Shown one piece after another: positions 16,276 through 28,434 of a stretch of 64,000 bases of DNA. The notes under the pieces are model-generated. The model was not told where the DNA came from. It made no database searches and saw only the letters and a program-made list of their open reading frames with translations. Source of the DNA: Campylobacter estrildidarum (GTDB taxonomy: Bacteria; Campylobacterota; Campylobacteria; Campylobacterales; Campylobacteraceae); the NCBI RefSeq assembly GCF_005406205.1, contig NZ_NXLZ01000007.1:21789-85788 (forward strand), given 5' to 3'. The first letter of the stretch is position 1, and the number at the start of each line of letters is the position of its first letter. The position numbers and the translations under genes were made by a program.

Positions 16276-17031
16276 TTATACTTGATTGATCCAAAAAGTC
16301 TCTGTGTGTAGGTTAGAAAAGGCAGTTTTTAAGCTCGTAAAAAGTTTAGGGTGTTCTTTTTCCAGATTTGCTAAAAGTTGCTTAGATTCCTCTCTTGCGT
16401 GTGGAAATTTGACATTTTTTTCACTGAGTTTCATACCAGGACAAAATTCATTTCCGATAACTTGGAGCTCATTTTGTATCGCATTGTCTCTAAGTTGTCT
16501 TTCTCTTACAAAAATCAAAGGGCGTATCACTGTTATACCGCGTTTGCTTTTGTAGATCGGAGCTAGAGTTCTTAAGGATCCATTATGGATAAAATTCATA
16601 AAAAAACTTTCCGCCGCATCATCTAAGTGATGAGCAATGGCAAGTTTATTAAAACCTTTTTCAAGAGCATAAGTATATAAAGCTCCACGACGCATTCTTG
16701 AAAAATAGCTACAAAAACTTGAATTTTCTCTTATAGTATCGCCTGAAACTTCGTAGATGTTAGAATCAAGAATACTATGTTTAATACCGTATTCTTCACA
16801 ATGTGCGTGTAAATGAGAATAATCTTCACCCATGCCATAGCTTAAAGTTACAGCTTCAAGTTCAAATTTAAAAGGAGCGTGAGCTTGCATACGATTTAAA
16901 AGATGTGCTAAAGCTAAAGAATCTTTACCACCACTTAAGCCTAAAAGAACACGATCTCCATCTTTAATAAGTCCAAATTTAGCATTTGCTTGAGCAACTT
17001 GTCGTATAAGCTTTTTGCTAAGATTTATCAT
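16276..17031 (-). CDS. TtcA/TilS-like PP-loop ATPase, probable tRNA 2-thiolation protein
   Basis: 251 residues from the ATG at 17031, which overlaps the mtnN stop (ATGA); a GTG start at 17043 is possible but less likely. The PP-loop is SGGKDS at residues 33-38, and the family block FSRMRRGALY is at 110-119. TtcA thiolates C32 of some tRNAs using a [4Fe-4S] cluster held by three cysteines (CxxC plus a later C). Here the first and third are present (Cys107 and Cys197) but the second CxxC position is Phe110. So either the cluster is held differently or the protein has another sulfur-transfer role. Cj0118 by order. Confidence 0.78.
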   Translation of the reverse strand: MINLSKKLIRQVAQANAKFGLIKDGDRVLLGLSGGKDSLALAHLLNRMQAHAPFKFELEAVTLSYGMGEDYSHLHAHCEEYGIKHSILDSNIYEVSGDTIRENSSFCSYFSRMRRGALYTYALEKGFNKLAIAHHLDDAAESFFMNFIHNGSLRTLAPIYKSKRGITVIRPLIFVRERQLRDNAIQNELQVIGNEFCPGMKLSEKNVKFPHAREESKQLLANLEKEHPKLFTSLKTAFSNLHTETFWINQV

Positions 17032-17714
17032 AATTTTTCGCACATTTTAAGAACAAAATTGGCTGAAATTTTTGCAGAGTTGATGACAAATTCATCAAAA
17101 TCAAATTCTGCTTTTTCTCCAGCCTTATCACTCATAGCCCTTAAAATAAAACAAGGAATTTTTAAAGCATCACAAACTAAAGCAACACTTGCGCCTTCCA
17201 TTTCACAAGCATCAGCTTTAAAAATTTCTCTAATTTTTGCTTTTTTTGTTTCATCGCAGATAAACTCATCTCCAGTTGCAATGATTCCTGATTTAAGTTT
17301 AATATTTAATTCTTTTGCAACCTCTAAAGCAAGATTATTTAATTTATCATCTGTTTTTATAAAAATTTCATTTCCGGGAACAAAACCAAGTGGATGTCCA
17401 AAAGCGGTTATATCGAGATCGTATTGTGCTAATTGGGTAGCATAGAGCAAATCGCCTATTTCTAATTCTGGATTAAAGGCACCTGCTACGCCTGTAAAAA
17501 GCAAAATTTCGGCTCCAAATTTTTCAATCATTATGCTTGCACTTAGAGTTGAATTAACTTTTCCTATTTTAGAATAAGCTAAGACAAGCTCATGATTTTT
17601 ATAATTTGCTAAATAATAGGTATTGTTTGCATATTCTATACTTTTATATTCTTTTAAAATTTCAAGCAAAGGAGTTATTTCTTCAGGCATTGCACCTAAA
17701 ATTGCTATTTTCAT
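17028..17714 (-). CDS. mtnN: 5'-methylthioadenosine/S-adenosylhomocysteine nucleosidase (also aminofutalosine nucleosidase)
   Basis: 228 residues. Family blocks: MKIAILGAMPEEI at the start (Glu12 as base), FTGVAGAF near residues 74-81, CEMEGASVAL near residues 171-180, and RAMSDKAG (catalytic Asp about residue 198). It cleaves adenine from MTA and SAH, feeding the activated-methyl cycle and autoinducer-2 synthesis by LuxS. In Campylobacter and Helicobacter the same enzyme also cleaves 6-amino-6-deoxyfutalosine in menaquinone synthesis. The start overlaps the fabD stop by four bases. Confidence 0.93.
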   Translation of the reverse strand: MKIAILGAMPEEITPLLEILKEYKSIEYANNTYYLANYKNHELVLAYSKIGKVNSTLSASIMIEKFGAEILLFTGVAGAFNPELEIGDLLYATQLAQYDLDITAFGHPLGFVPGNEIFIKTDDKLNNLALEVAKELNIKLKSGIIATGDEFICDETKKAKIREIFKADACEMEGASVALVCDALKIPCFILRAMSDKAGEKAEFDFDEFVINSAKISANFVLKMCEKL

Positions 17715-18634
17715 TTAATAACCTTTAAAAATTCATCAATATCGTTAAAATTAGTTAAAGAATAAGTTTCCTTAGAGCTTATTTTTTTGTTTAAGCCTTT
17801 AAGAACACTTGCTCCAAATTCTATAAAGCAATCGATTTCATTTTCATAATTTTTAATACTTTGTTTATAAAGGACTGGAGAGATTAATTGAGATTTGAGT
17901 AATTTCAATGCTTGCTCTTTATCGGTATAAATTTTTGCATTTGCGTTTGAAATTACAGCTTTAAAATTTGGCTTGAGTGTTTTTTCAAGCTCAACACAAA
18001 GTTTTGATGAAGCATTTTCTAGTAAAGGACAATGACTTGCAACACTCATATTTAAAAGCATTGCTCTTTTTGCTCCGGCATTTTTAAATTCATTTTCATA
18101 GCTTATAAGATCAGGTTTTAAACCTGCTACAACGATTTGACCATCGCAATTATAATTTGCTGCAAATATTTTTTTATTTTCTTTTTGTGCTTTTTCGCAA
18201 ATACTTTCTACGATTTGATCATCTAACCCTAAAACAACCATCATTCCTGCTTCAACTTTAGAGCAATCTTCTTGCATGAAAAATCCTCTTTTATTAGTCA
18301 AAGTAAGAGTTTGCAAAAATTCTAAAGCTCCATTTACAGCTAAAGCTGAAAATTCCCCTAAAGAATGACCTAGGGAAAATACAGCTTGCAAATCCGGCTT
18401 TTGTTCGATTAAGGCTACATAAGCCATCAAAGAATTTAATACAATAGCAGGTTGGGTGAATTCGCTTTTATTTAATTGATCATTTTCTTCAAAAAGCAAA
18501 TGTTTAAAATCAATCTTACAAAAATCACTTGCGCTTTCAAGGAGTTCTTTTGCATTTTTAGAATTCTCATAAAAGCTTTTTCCCATTCCAATAGTTTGAG
18601 AACCTTGTCCTGGAAATATAAAGGCAATATTCAT
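17711..18634 (-). CDS. fabD: malonyl-CoA:acyl carrier protein transacylase
   Basis: 307 residues from the ATG at 18634; in-frame codons upstream lie inside slyD and were left out. FFPGQGSQ-type start (IFPGQGSQTIGMG), nucleophile Ser in GHSLGEFSAL near residues 92-101, catalytic His in VASHCPLLENA near residue 200, and SQLISPVLY near residues 256-264. It loads malonate onto ACP for fatty acid synthesis in the cytoplasm. The ATG overlaps the slyD stop (TAATG), so it is translationally coupled to slyD. Confidence 0.95.
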   Translation of the reverse strand: MNIAFIFPGQGSQTIGMGKSFYENSKNAKELLESASDFCKIDFKHLLFEENDQLNKSEFTQPAIVLNSLMAYVALIEQKPDLQAVFSLGHSLGEFSALAVNGALEFLQTLTLTNKRGFFMQEDCSKVEAGMMVVLGLDDQIVESICEKAQKENKKIFAANYNCDGQIVVAGLKPDLISYENEFKNAGAKRAMLLNMSVASHCPLLENASSKLCVELEKTLKPNFKAVISNANAKIYTDKEQALKLLKSQLISPVLYKQSIKNYENEIDCFIEFGASVLKGLNKKISSKETYSLTNFNDIDEFLKVIK

Positions 18635-19197
18635 TAGTGACAACCGCAACCTCCGCCACCACCGCAGCAACCGCCACCTCCGTGATGATGATCATGATCA
18701 TGATGTCCTCCACCACATCCACAACTATGGCTTCCTGCAATAATGCCTGTTAAAATTTCATCTTCGCTAGCTGGTCTAACATCCACGATATTAAGTGAAA
18801 AGAGCAAATCTCTTCCAGCGTAAGGGTGATTATAATCAACTACCACATCGTTTTCATTGATTTCTTTAACACTTACACGAACGGTTTCACCGTTTTCACC
18901 TTCTCCGAAAAGTTCCATGCCTATTTTTAAATCAATTCCGGCAAATTGTTCTTTAGGGAGTGTTTGAATAGCATTTACATCGTATTCGCCTAAACCTTTT
19001 TCTTTTTTTACAAGAATATCGGTATTACTTGGGCAATCAAGCTTCATAATTTCTTCTTCTAAACTTTCTAAAATTTGTCCTTTGCCAACTATAAAAGAAA
19101 TAGGTTGAGCATATAGATTGGACTCTAAAACTTCATTTGTATTTGCATCTTTGAGTTCATAAAACATTGAAACAACATTATTTTTTTCTATTGACAT
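18634..19197 (-). CDS. slyD: FKBP-type peptidyl-prolyl isomerase SlyD with metal-binding tail
   Basis: 187 residues. FKBP core in residues 1-75 and 130-150 with the insert-in-flap domain between (about 75-130). The last 35 residues are a His/Cys/Gly-rich tail with HSCGCGGGHHDHDHHH and two CCGGGGGCGCH-type blocks, which should bind nickel or zinc. In E. coli SlyD acts as chaperone and delivers nickel to hydrogenase maturation. A ribosome-binding site AAGGAAAAAA precedes the ATG. It lies between the Tol-Pal genes and fabD in the same direction. Confidence 0.94.
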   Translation of the reverse strand: MSIEKNNVVSMFYELKDANTNEVLESNLYAQPISFIVGKGQILESLEEEIMKLDCPSNTDILVKKEKGLGEYDVNAIQTLPKEQFAGIDLKIGMELFGEGENGETVRVSVKEINENDVVVDYNHPYAGRDLLFSLNIVDVRPASEDEILTGIIAGSHSCGCGGGHHDHDHHHGGGGCCGGGGGCGCH

Positions 19198-19209
19198 TTT
19201 TTTCCTTTT

Positions 19210-20163
19210 TTATTTTCTATTTGGTGAAGCTTTTGCTTCAGGTGAATTTGGATAATTTTTCTTTAGAGCTTTATAAAAACCATTAGCTGTTTTTGTATTT
19301 CCTACTTTATCTAGTGAAATTGCTGTATGGTATAAAAGCTTTGGAAAATAATCTCCTTTCGAACCTATAGCAGAACTTTTTTTATAAAATACAATGGCAT
19401 TATTGTAATTTTTTTGTTTATATTCTATCTCTCCTAGCCAAAAATTTGCCCTTGCTGGTTTATATTGTTTTTTTATAAGATAGTTTAATTTTGTCTTAGA
19501 ATCTTCATATGAATTTTTTTGAAGATCTTTTATAGCTAGATTTAAAATTTCATCACCTTTTTTCTTTTTCCAAGAATCATCTATATTTTTAATTTCTTTA
19601 TGTTCGACTTGTGTGTTGTTTGTAGAATTATTTTCTTTCTCTGAAATTTCGTTATCACTTTTTATTCTAGGATTAGATATTGAGTTACTTAAATTTAAGT
19701 CTTTAAGATCATCTTTGGAAACATAGCTTGCATTGATAGAATCCACCAAAGAGCTAAGTTCTGTTAAAATTTTTTTAAATTGCTTGTTATTGGCTTCTTG
19801 AATTTTTCTACTCTCTTCAACATATTTTTTTAAATTTTGAATTTCTGCAGTTAAATTACTTTCTAAAATATCGTTATTTGTTTCTAATTGAGTTAATCTA
19901 GAATTGGATTTAGCGTATTGAGAATTTATGCCTTCTAAAGTGCTTTGTAAGCCCTCAACTCTTTCTTCTATTTCATTAACTTTTGCATTTGTTTGAGCAT
20001 TATTATTGTTTAGAGTATCTAATTTATTTTTTAATAATATTTCATTAGAGCTTAAACCATAAGGGGAGTTGCTTGTTAAATCTCCTGCACCAAAAGCAGA
20101 ATTTTCAGCATAAAGCAAAGTAGCTCCCATAAAAAGAGCTACTAAAAATATTTTTCTCATCAA
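19210..20163 (-). CDS. cpoB: CpoB/YbgF-like periplasmic TPR protein
   Basis: 317 residues. Signal peptide of about 20 residues ending LLYA. A long helical, coiled-coil region (about residues 45-135) is followed by a polar Asn/Ser linker (about 150-195) and a C-terminal TPR domain with repeats of the form AxxxYxxxxxxxPxSxxA, ending NYPNSPEAKASPN. This is the layout of CpoB, which links Tol-Pal to peptidoglycan synthesis at the division site. It starts one base after pal. Confidence 0.88.
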   Translation of the reverse strand: MMRKIFLVALFMGATLLYAENSAFGAGDLTSNSPYGLSSNEILLKNKLDTLNNNNAQTNAKVNEIEERVEGLQSTLEGINSQYAKSNSRLTQLETNNDILESNLTAEIQNLKKYVEESRKIQEANNKQFKKILTELSSLVDSINASYVSKDDLKDLNLSNSISNPRIKSDNEISEKENNSTNNTQVEHKEIKNIDDSWKKKKGDEILNLAIKDLQKNSYEDSKTKLNYLIKKQYKPARANFWLGEIEYKQKNYNNAIVFYKKSSAIGSKGDYFPKLLYHTAISLDKVGNTKTANGFYKALKKNYPNSPEAKASPNRK

Positions 20164-20661
20164 TTATCTTGATAGTTTAAATTCTGCACGACGATTTTGT
20201 GCATCGCAAGATTTAGTTTTTTCGGTACATACCGGATTAGTTTCTCCATAGCTTTTTACAGAAATTCTGTCAGCGTTTACTCCTTGAGCAATTAAAGCTT
20301 CTTTTACAGCTTTTGCTCTTTTTAAACCTAAAGCTTGATTATATTCATCAGTTCCCCATTCATCACAATTACCTTCAACTGTAATATTAACACCGCTTAC
20401 TTCAGTGTTAAAGATGTTAGCATTTGTATTTATAACTGTTTGCATATCTGGGCGAATATTAAATTTATCGAAATTAAAATATACTTTATTTAAAGTCTCA
20501 TTAAGATGAGAAATTCTTGAGTCAATATCCCAATTATCTCTACCGCCTGAACCACCATTAGAATCTACGCTAGTATCACCACTTACACTAGAGCTTTTAG
20601 TGCTACATCCACTAATGATTACTGCAAATGCTGCAATCGAACTAAAAAGAATTTTTTTCAT
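20164..20661 (-). CDS. pal: peptidoglycan-associated lipoprotein Pal (Omp18)
   Basis: 165 residues. Lipobox SGC with Cys about residue 19; a short Ser/Gly-rich linker; then an OmpA-like C-terminal domain with YFNFDKFNIRPDMQ near residue 61 and the peptidoglycan-binding region EGNCDEWGTDEYNQALGLKRA near residues 96-117. It anchors the outer membrane to peptidoglycan and receives force from the Tol motor. In Campylobacter it is the immunodominant Omp18. Confidence 0.96.
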   Translation of the reverse strand: MKKILFSSIAAFAVIISGCSTKSSSVSGDTSVDSNGGSGGRDNWDIDSRISHLNETLNKVYFNFDKFNIRPDMQTVINTNANIFNTEVSGVNITVEGNCDEWGTDEYNQALGLKRAKAVKEALIAQGVNADRISVKSYGETNPVCTEKTKSCDAQNRRAEFKLSR

Positions 20662-20695
20662 TTACGACCTTTCAAAGTTGATAAATTTCCTAGAT

Positions 20696-20701
20696 ATTAT
20701 A
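20696..20701 (-). promoter_or_regulatory. -10 box upstream of pal
   Basis: TATAAT on the minus strand at 20696-20701 in the 67-base tolB-pal gap, within the palindrome AGATAT-A-ATATCT (20693-20705). The leader to the pal ATG is about 30 bases. So pal and the genes beyond it can be expressed apart from tolB. Confidence 0.55.
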
Positions 20702-20728
20702 TCTAAATTTTTCATTAATTGCAACTTT

Positions 20729-21943
20729 TTACCAATCAATAGATTGAATTTTTCCAATTTTTAATGGAAAATAAAAAGTTTTATTTGCATTAACCCTGAT
20801 AACACCCAATGCACTTTGTGCTCCAAGATATTTTATGAACACTATACTTCCGCCATCACTAGAAAATCTAGGGAATAAATTTTTTCCATTTGCTGTAAGT
20901 TGCCTTATATCATTACTATTTAGTGACATTAGATAAATATTAAAAACTCCGTATTGATTAGGTTCTCTACTTGAATAAACTAAAAAATCTTTATAAGTTG
21001 AAACAGCTGAATTATTTTTACCATGGAAAACAACTTGTTCAGCACCGCTTGTATCATTTAGCTTTTGCAAGAAAATATTTGGATAGCCTAAGCGATCGCT
21101 TACAAAAACTATTTTACTATCATCGTTGCCTATAAAATTACCATTTACATCAATACCTGAATAATTTGTAATTTGTGTTAAATTTTTAGTACGTAAGTTA
21201 TATAAATAAACGTCCGGTTGATCCTTTGGAGCCATAGTAACCAATAGTTTATTTCCATCAGAACTTACATCACTAGCTACAACCATACCCCCACTTGATA
21301 AAATTTTATCAGCTCTATTTGAATTTAGATTATAGCGGTAAAGTATCGGCATATTATTATCATATGCTGTATAATAGAATATAGTTTGCTCTTTGTTTCC
21401 CCATTTTGGAAATAAATTTAAACCACCATCAATTATAACTTTTTGATAAGTTAAAGTGTAATCAGCTATTATAATTTGACTTTTTCTTGAACTTGAATTT
21501 CTAGAAATTAAAATTTTATGATCCATCCATTCAATAGGAGGCAAACCTAATACATTAACAGAAGATTTTACACTCTTATGGGCTAAAAAAGGATATTGTT
21601 CTATACCATTGTTTAGGGTATAAGTTTGATTTGATTTTTCAATTCCACCAGCTTTAATCTTGACATTTAAACTTAAATTATCACCATTTTTGCTTAAAGC
21701 GTATTCAAAAATATAATTACTTTTTTCAGCTCCATTACTTACAACTTCAAAATTTGAACTTACCTTTAAATCATTTACAATTATATTATAAAAACTGCGT
21801 TTTAAGGCAGAATTATCTAAATTGGAGTTATCTTTAACGATAATTTTTGGTAATTCTACGCCAGAATTTACAACGGTAATGGTTGGATCTTCAGCCCAAA
21901 GAATGCCTAAAAAAAGCAAGAAAATAGTAAAAATTTTTTTCAT
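20729..21943 (-). CDS. tolB: Tol-Pal system beta-propeller protein TolB
   Basis: 404 residues from the ATG at 21943, chosen for its TAGGAGA ribosome-binding site; the longer frame to 21985 runs into the neighbour gene. Signal peptide MKKIFTIFLLFLGILWA. An N-terminal alpha/beta domain to about residue 135 is followed by a six-bladed propeller with repeats such as LFPKWGNKEQTIFYYT, DVSSDGNKLLVTM, SKIVFVSDRLGYPNIFL and LFPRFSSDGGSIVFI. TolB in the periplasm shuttles between Pal and the TolA-like protein. Confidence 0.95.
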   Translation of the reverse strand: MKKIFTIFLLFLGILWAEDPTITVVNSGVELPKIIVKDNSNLDNSALKRSFYNIIVNDLKVSSNFEVVSNGAEKSNYIFEYALSKNGDNLSLNVKIKAGGIEKSNQTYTLNNGIEQYPFLAHKSVKSSVNVLGLPPIEWMDHKILISRNSSSRKSQIIIADYTLTYQKVIIDGGLNLFPKWGNKEQTIFYYTAYDNNMPILYRYNLNSNRADKILSSGGMVVASDVSSDGNKLLVTMAPKDQPDVYLYNLRTKNLTQITNYSGIDVNGNFIGNDDSKIVFVSDRLGYPNIFLQKLNDTSGAEQVVFHGKNNSAVSTYKDFLVYSSREPNQYGVFNIYLMSLNSNDIRQLTANGKNLFPRFSSDGGSIVFIKYLGAQSALGVIRVNANKTFYFPLKIGKIQSIDW

Positions 21944-21959
21944 TTTTTCTCCTAAATTA

Positions 21960-22739
21960 TTATTGAGTTTTGGTTTTAATTTCATCCTTTAAATTCATAG
22001 TAATACTTATACTTTTATTTTGTGGCGGATAGGTAATAAATTTTCCTTTTTGATTTTCTAAAAATTCTGCCACTTTAGCATCATATAAAGAATCACCACT
22101 TTTTTCCACTGAAGTATAACCAAATTTTCCATTTTCATCAATAAAAATTTTAACTTTTACGACAATCTCTTTATTATTTGGATAATATTGTTTCCATCTT
22201 TGAGTAATAATGCGAACTACTTTGCCTAAAAATTCGTCATAAATTCCTGTTTTTTGAGCATTTGTATTTTCGCCTTGGGTGAGATTTTCTTCTTGGATTA
22301 AACTATCATTTAATTGTTTAACAAGTTCTGATACTTGAGGCTTTGGAGCAATTGAAGTTCCTGATTTTGCACTCGATTGAATTTTAGTAGTTTTTTCATC
22401 TTGTATTTCTTTAATGTTTCCAAAAAGCTCATTAAAATTACTCGATTTTTGTTCAACATCTTCAGTTTTTACACTTTGATTTGTGGTTTGTGCAAAAAGT
22501 TTTTCAATATCGATTTGATCGTTTGGCTTTTGGGTTTCTTTAGCAGTATTTTGTTGCGTTACAACTTGTTTTGATGGTTCAGCAAGTTCAATATCAATAA
22601 AACTATCTTTAATATCTGTATATTGTATAGCAGGTTCAGTTGGGATGATAAGTCTAAAAAAAATAAAACCCACTACAATAAGATAAACACCAAGAGCTAA
22701 TAAAAAAGAATTTAAATTGCTTAAGCCGTAATTTTTCAT
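21960..22739 (-). CDS. tolA: TonB/TolA-like energy-transducing protein
   Basis: 259 residues from ATG 22739. One N-terminal transmembrane helix (about residues 9-31), a long polar Lys/Gln/Glu/Thr-rich middle, and a C-terminal domain with RITQRWKQYYPNNKEIVVKVKIFIDENGKFGYTSVEKSG of TolA/TonB type. It stands where tolA lies in the ExbB-ExbD-TolA-TolB-Pal order and must couple proton flow to the periplasm. The split between TolA and TonB is not clear from sequence; gene context favours Tol. Confidence 0.8.
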   Translation of the reverse strand: MKNYGLSNLNSFLLALGVYLIVVGFIFFRLIIPTEPAIQYTDIKDSFIDIELAEPSKQVVTQQNTAKETQKPNDQIDIEKLFAQTTNQSVKTEDVEQKSSNFNELFGNIKEIQDEKTTKIQSSAKSGTSIAPKPQVSELVKQLNDSLIQEENLTQGENTNAQKTGIYDEFLGKVVRIITQRWKQYYPNNKEIVVKVKIFIDENGKFGYTSVEKSGDSLYDAKVAEFLENQKGKFITYPPQNKSISITMNLKDEIKTKTQ

Positions 22740-22743
22740 AATT

Positions 22744-23133
22744 TTATTCTGTCTGTAGGGCAACTTTGCTAAAACCTAAATTTTTGATATTTCTTAATAC
22801 ATAAATAACATCATCGTATTTTAAGCTTTTATCTGCTCTTATAAAAACAGGTTCTTCAGTATTAAATTGAGATTTTTTTTGTGCAAGATTATCTGCAAAA
22901 CTTACAAAATCATATTTTTCTTGATTTAAGAAAATTTCTTTTTTGGAATTAATGCTTACAATTAAACTTTTGACTGTTGGAGCACTAGTAGATTTTTGAC
23001 TTCCTTGTGGAAGGTTTATTTTTTCTTCGTAAGTTATACTTGGAGCTGTTACCATCAAAATAGCAAGTAAAACAAGCATAATATCTACTAAAGGTGTAAT
23101 ATTAAGTTCTGGTTTTTGTTCATCAAAATGCAT
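22744..23133 (-). CDS. exbD: ExbD/TolR-like biopolymer transport protein
   Basis: 129 residues. One transmembrane helix near residues 13-32 (ITPLVDIMLVLLAILMVTAPS) with the conserved aspartate (Asp17) that carries protons, and a periplasmic domain. It begins ten bases after the exbB stop. With ExbB-like 23144-23698 it forms the proton-driven motor for the adjacent TolA-like protein. ExbD and TolR are hard to tell apart by sequence alone. Confidence 0.92.
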   Translation of the reverse strand: MHFDEQKPELNITPLVDIMLVLLAILMVTAPSITYEEKINLPQGSQKSTSAPTVKSLIVSINSKKEIFLNQEKYDFVSFADNLAQKKSQFNTEEPVFIRADKSLKYDDVIYVLRNIKNLGFSKVALQTE

Positions 23134-23143
23134 AAATAAACCT

Positions 23144-23698
23144 TTAATTATTAGAACTTATAACTTTAATTTCGCTATCAATAATACTTAATAGATTAAA
23201 AGCTTTTGCTTTAATAATAAGATGAAAAGTATAAGCAGGTATGGCAACTAAAATTCCACAACCAGTCGCGACTAAAGCCTCACTTATTTTTGGGGCAATA
23301 ATACTCAAAGAATTTTGCGATCCAAGACCTCCAAAAGTTTCAAGTATGGAAATAACTGTTCCAAAAAGACCTATAAAAGGAGAGGTTGAAGCAACAATAC
23401 TAAGCCAAGTTAAACCACCAGATGCACGTCGATTAGCTAGATTTTTATAAATTTCTAAGTGATTAAGACTTGTATCAGTACACTTTCTTAAAATAGAATC
23501 CGTTCTGCTTAAATCTTTTTCTCCTAAAAGTAAAGCTTCTAAACTTTCCTTCTCCTTGTTTCTCCAAACAGTCAAATAAGTCATTTTTGAAAAAAATATA
23601 GAAAAAGAAAGTATAAAATACAGAGAAAGCCAAGCTAAAACTACATAAGTAATGATACTTGAATCTCCAAAAAAATGAAATATCGCTTCAAAATTCAT
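23144..23698 (-). CDS. exbB: ExbB/TolQ-like proton channel protein
   Basis: 184 residues with three transmembrane helices (about 16-37, 107-130 and 145-168). The family block GLFGTVISILETFGGLGSQ near residues 117-135 and the following EALVATGCGILVAIPAYTF segment are clear. It forms the pentameric channel that works with ExbD. It starts three bases after atpC, so the motor genes follow the ATP synthase genes in one orientation, linking users of proton-motive force. Confidence 0.93.
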   Translation of the reverse strand: MNFEAIFHFFGDSSIITYVVLAWLSLYFILSFSIFFSKMTYLTVWRNKEKESLEALLLGEKDLSRTDSILRKCTDTSLNHLEIYKNLANRRASGGLTWLSIVASTSPFIGLFGTVISILETFGGLGSQNSLSIIAPKISEALVATGCGILVAIPAYTFHLIIKAKAFNLLSIIDSEIKVISSNN

Positions 23699-23701
23699 TC
23701 A

Positions 23702-26385
<2,684 letters not shown>

Positions 26386-26394
26386 AAAAGAACC

Positions 26395-27900
26395 TTATAG
26401 GTGATTTGTCTTAAACTCATTAATAGCTTTAATTAGCTTTTCTTCTAATTCTACATCTAAAGCTTTTTTAGAACGAATTTGTTCAAAAATATCTGGATAT
26501 TTTGTTTCTATAAATGTATAAATTCCGTCTTCAAAATCTTTGACTTTTGAAACAGCTATATCATCTAAATAACCTTTAGTTCCAGCAAATATAGAAACAA
26601 CTTGTTTTTCTACGCTAATTGGAGCATATGGTGGTTGTTTTAAAAGCTCTACCATTCTTTGACCACGTTCAAGCTGCTTTCTGCTTGCTTCATCAAGATC
26701 GCTTGCAAATTGTGCAAAAGCTTGAAGTTCTCTATATTGTGCTAGATCTAATCTTAAATTCCCAGAAACCTGTTTAGTTGCTTTAATTTGTGCAGCACCA
26801 CCAACCCTAGAAACAGATAATCCAACATTGATCGCAGGACGAATTCCAGAGTTAAATAAATCTGTTTCTAAGAAAATTTGTCCATCTGTAATTGAAATCA
26901 CATTAGTTGGAATATATGCTGAAACATCTCCTGCTTGAGTTTCTATAATAGGTAAAGCTGTCAGAGAGCCTGCACCCAATTCATCATTTAATTTACTTGC
27001 TCTTTCTAAAAGTCTTGAGTGAAGATAAAATACATCACCCGGATAAGCTTCACGACCTGGAGGACGACGTAAAATGAGTGACATTTCACGATAAGCTACA
27101 GCATGTTTACTCAAATCATCATATACGATTAAAGCGTGTTTTGCATTGTCTCTAAAAAACTCTCCCATAGTTACACCAGAATAAGGTGCGAGATATTGTA
27201 GAGCTGCAGGATCGCTTGCTCCCGCATTTACCACTATAGTATAACTCATTGCTCCGTGTTCTTCAAGTTTTTTAACTACTTGTGCTACCGTGCTTTGTTT
27301 TTGTCCAATAGCAACATAAATACAAATTACATTTTGTCCTTTTTGAGCAATAATAGTATCTATTGCCACGGTGGTTTTGCCTGTTTGTCTGTCTCCAATG
27401 ATGAGCTCTCTTTGACCACGACCAATTGGAACAAGTGCGTCTATTGCCTTAATTCCTGTTTGTAAAGGCTCGTGAACGCTTTTTCTAGCCATTATACCTT
27501 TAGCTTTTTCTTCTACATAGCGAAATTCATTGCTATCAATAGGACCTTTAGCGTCAATTGGTTCTCCTAGAGCATTAACAACTCTTCCAACTAAAGCATT
27601 GCCTACTGGGACTTTAAGAAGTTTTTTTAAGCGTTTTACTGAAGAGCCTTCTTTTAAATTTTCTCCTTTTCCAAGTATGATAATACCCACGCTACTTTCT
27701 TCAAGATTAAGAGCCATGCCTTTATCACCATTTTCAAATTCAACCATTTCTCCAGCCATAATATTTTTTAAACCATAGGCTTTAGCAACACCATCAGCTA
27801 TGGAGATGATTTTCCCAGTCTCTTCAATTTCGATATCTAAATTAAAATTTTCAATTTTTTCTTTTATAATAGAACTGATTTCATCAGCTTTAAAATTCAT
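26395..27900 (-). CDS. atpA: ATP synthase alpha subunit
   Basis: 501 residues. Walker A GDRQTGKT near residues 169-176, Walker [14 protein letters not shown] near residues 260-272, and the alpha signature [17 protein letters not shown] near residues 361-377. Nucleotide-binding non-catalytic F1 subunit, inner membrane. It is followed by atpG nine bases later. Confidence 0.98.
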   Translation of the reverse strand: MNFKADEISSIIKEKIENFNLDIEIEETGKIISIADGVAKAYGLKNIMAGEMVEFENGDKGMALNLEESSVGIIILGKGENLKEGSSVKRLKKLLKVPVGNALVGRVVNALGEPIDAKGPIDSNEFRYVEEKAKGIMARKSVHEPLQTGIKAIDALVPIGRGQRELIIGDRQTGKTTVAIDTIIAQKGQNVICIYVAIGQKQSTVAQVVKKLEEHGAMSYTIVVNAGASDPAALQYLAPYSGVTMGEFFRDNAKHALIVYDDLSKHAVAYREMSLILRRPPGREAYPGDVFYLHSRLLERASKLNDELGAGSLTALPIIETQAGDVSAYIPTNVISITDGQIFLETDLFNSGIRPAINVGLSVSRVGGAAQIKATKQVSGNLRLDLAQYRELQAFAQFASDLDEASRKQLERGQRMVELLKQPPYAPISVEKQVVSIFAGTKGYLDDIAVSKVKDFEDGIYTFIETKYPDIFEQIRSKKALDVELEEKLIKAINEFKTNHL

Positions 27901-27912
27901 AATACGTTCTCC

Positions 27913-28434
27913 TTAAATATTTTTAAGTATATATTCACTTATTTTGTTTTGAAGGCTTTTCATAGAAAAAGAAATTTCACAACCCAACTCTTCTAAATAA
28001 ATTTTAATACCATTATTTGAATTTATTTTATTTTCTAGTTTGATTTTGGTATTTAATTTTGTTCCGATTTTATTTTCTAGTTCTTTAAGATTGTTTTCAC
28101 TCAAAACTTCTCTAGAATAGACAATGCCTGAAAAAACATTATTTTTGAGTGCTTTTTGTTTTTCAAGTTCTTTGAAAATTTGAGGAATATAAGAAAGTCT
28201 TGAATTTTTTATCAACAATTTTAAAAAATTTGTAAAATTAGGATTTATTTTTTCTAAAAAAGAATTTAGCAAATCTAATTTTTTATCTTTATGAATTTGA
28301 CTAGAATTAATTATATCTTTAAATTTAGGCGAAGAAAATGCTGAATTTAAAATAAATAAATTTTTGCAAAATTCCTCCTCGTCTATTCTCGAAACAATAG
28401 CTTTTGCATATTTTTTAGCTATTAAATTATCCAT
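27913..28434 (-). CDS. atpH: ATP synthase delta subunit
   Basis: 173 residues. N-terminal helical bundle (IAKKYAKAIVSRI) and a C-terminal region with the family VYSREVLSENNLKELENKIGTKLNTKIKLE pattern. It joins the peripheral stalk to F1. It overlaps the atpF stop by one base. Confidence 0.92.
   Translation of the reverse strand: MDNLIAKKYAKAIVSRIDEEEFCKNLFILNSAFSSPKFKDIINSSQIHKDKKLDLLNSFLEKINPNFTNFLKLLIKNSRLSYIPQIFKELEKQKALKNNVFSGIVYSREVLSENNLKELENKIGTKLNTKIKLENKINSNNGIKIYLEELGCEISFSMKSLQNKISEYILKNI

Noticed and set aside
17028..17043. GTG start at 17043 for the TtcA-like gene
   Set aside because: The ATG at 17031 overlaps the upstream stop as ATGA, the arrangement used by most neighbours, and the GTG lies inside mtnN without a better ribosome-binding site.
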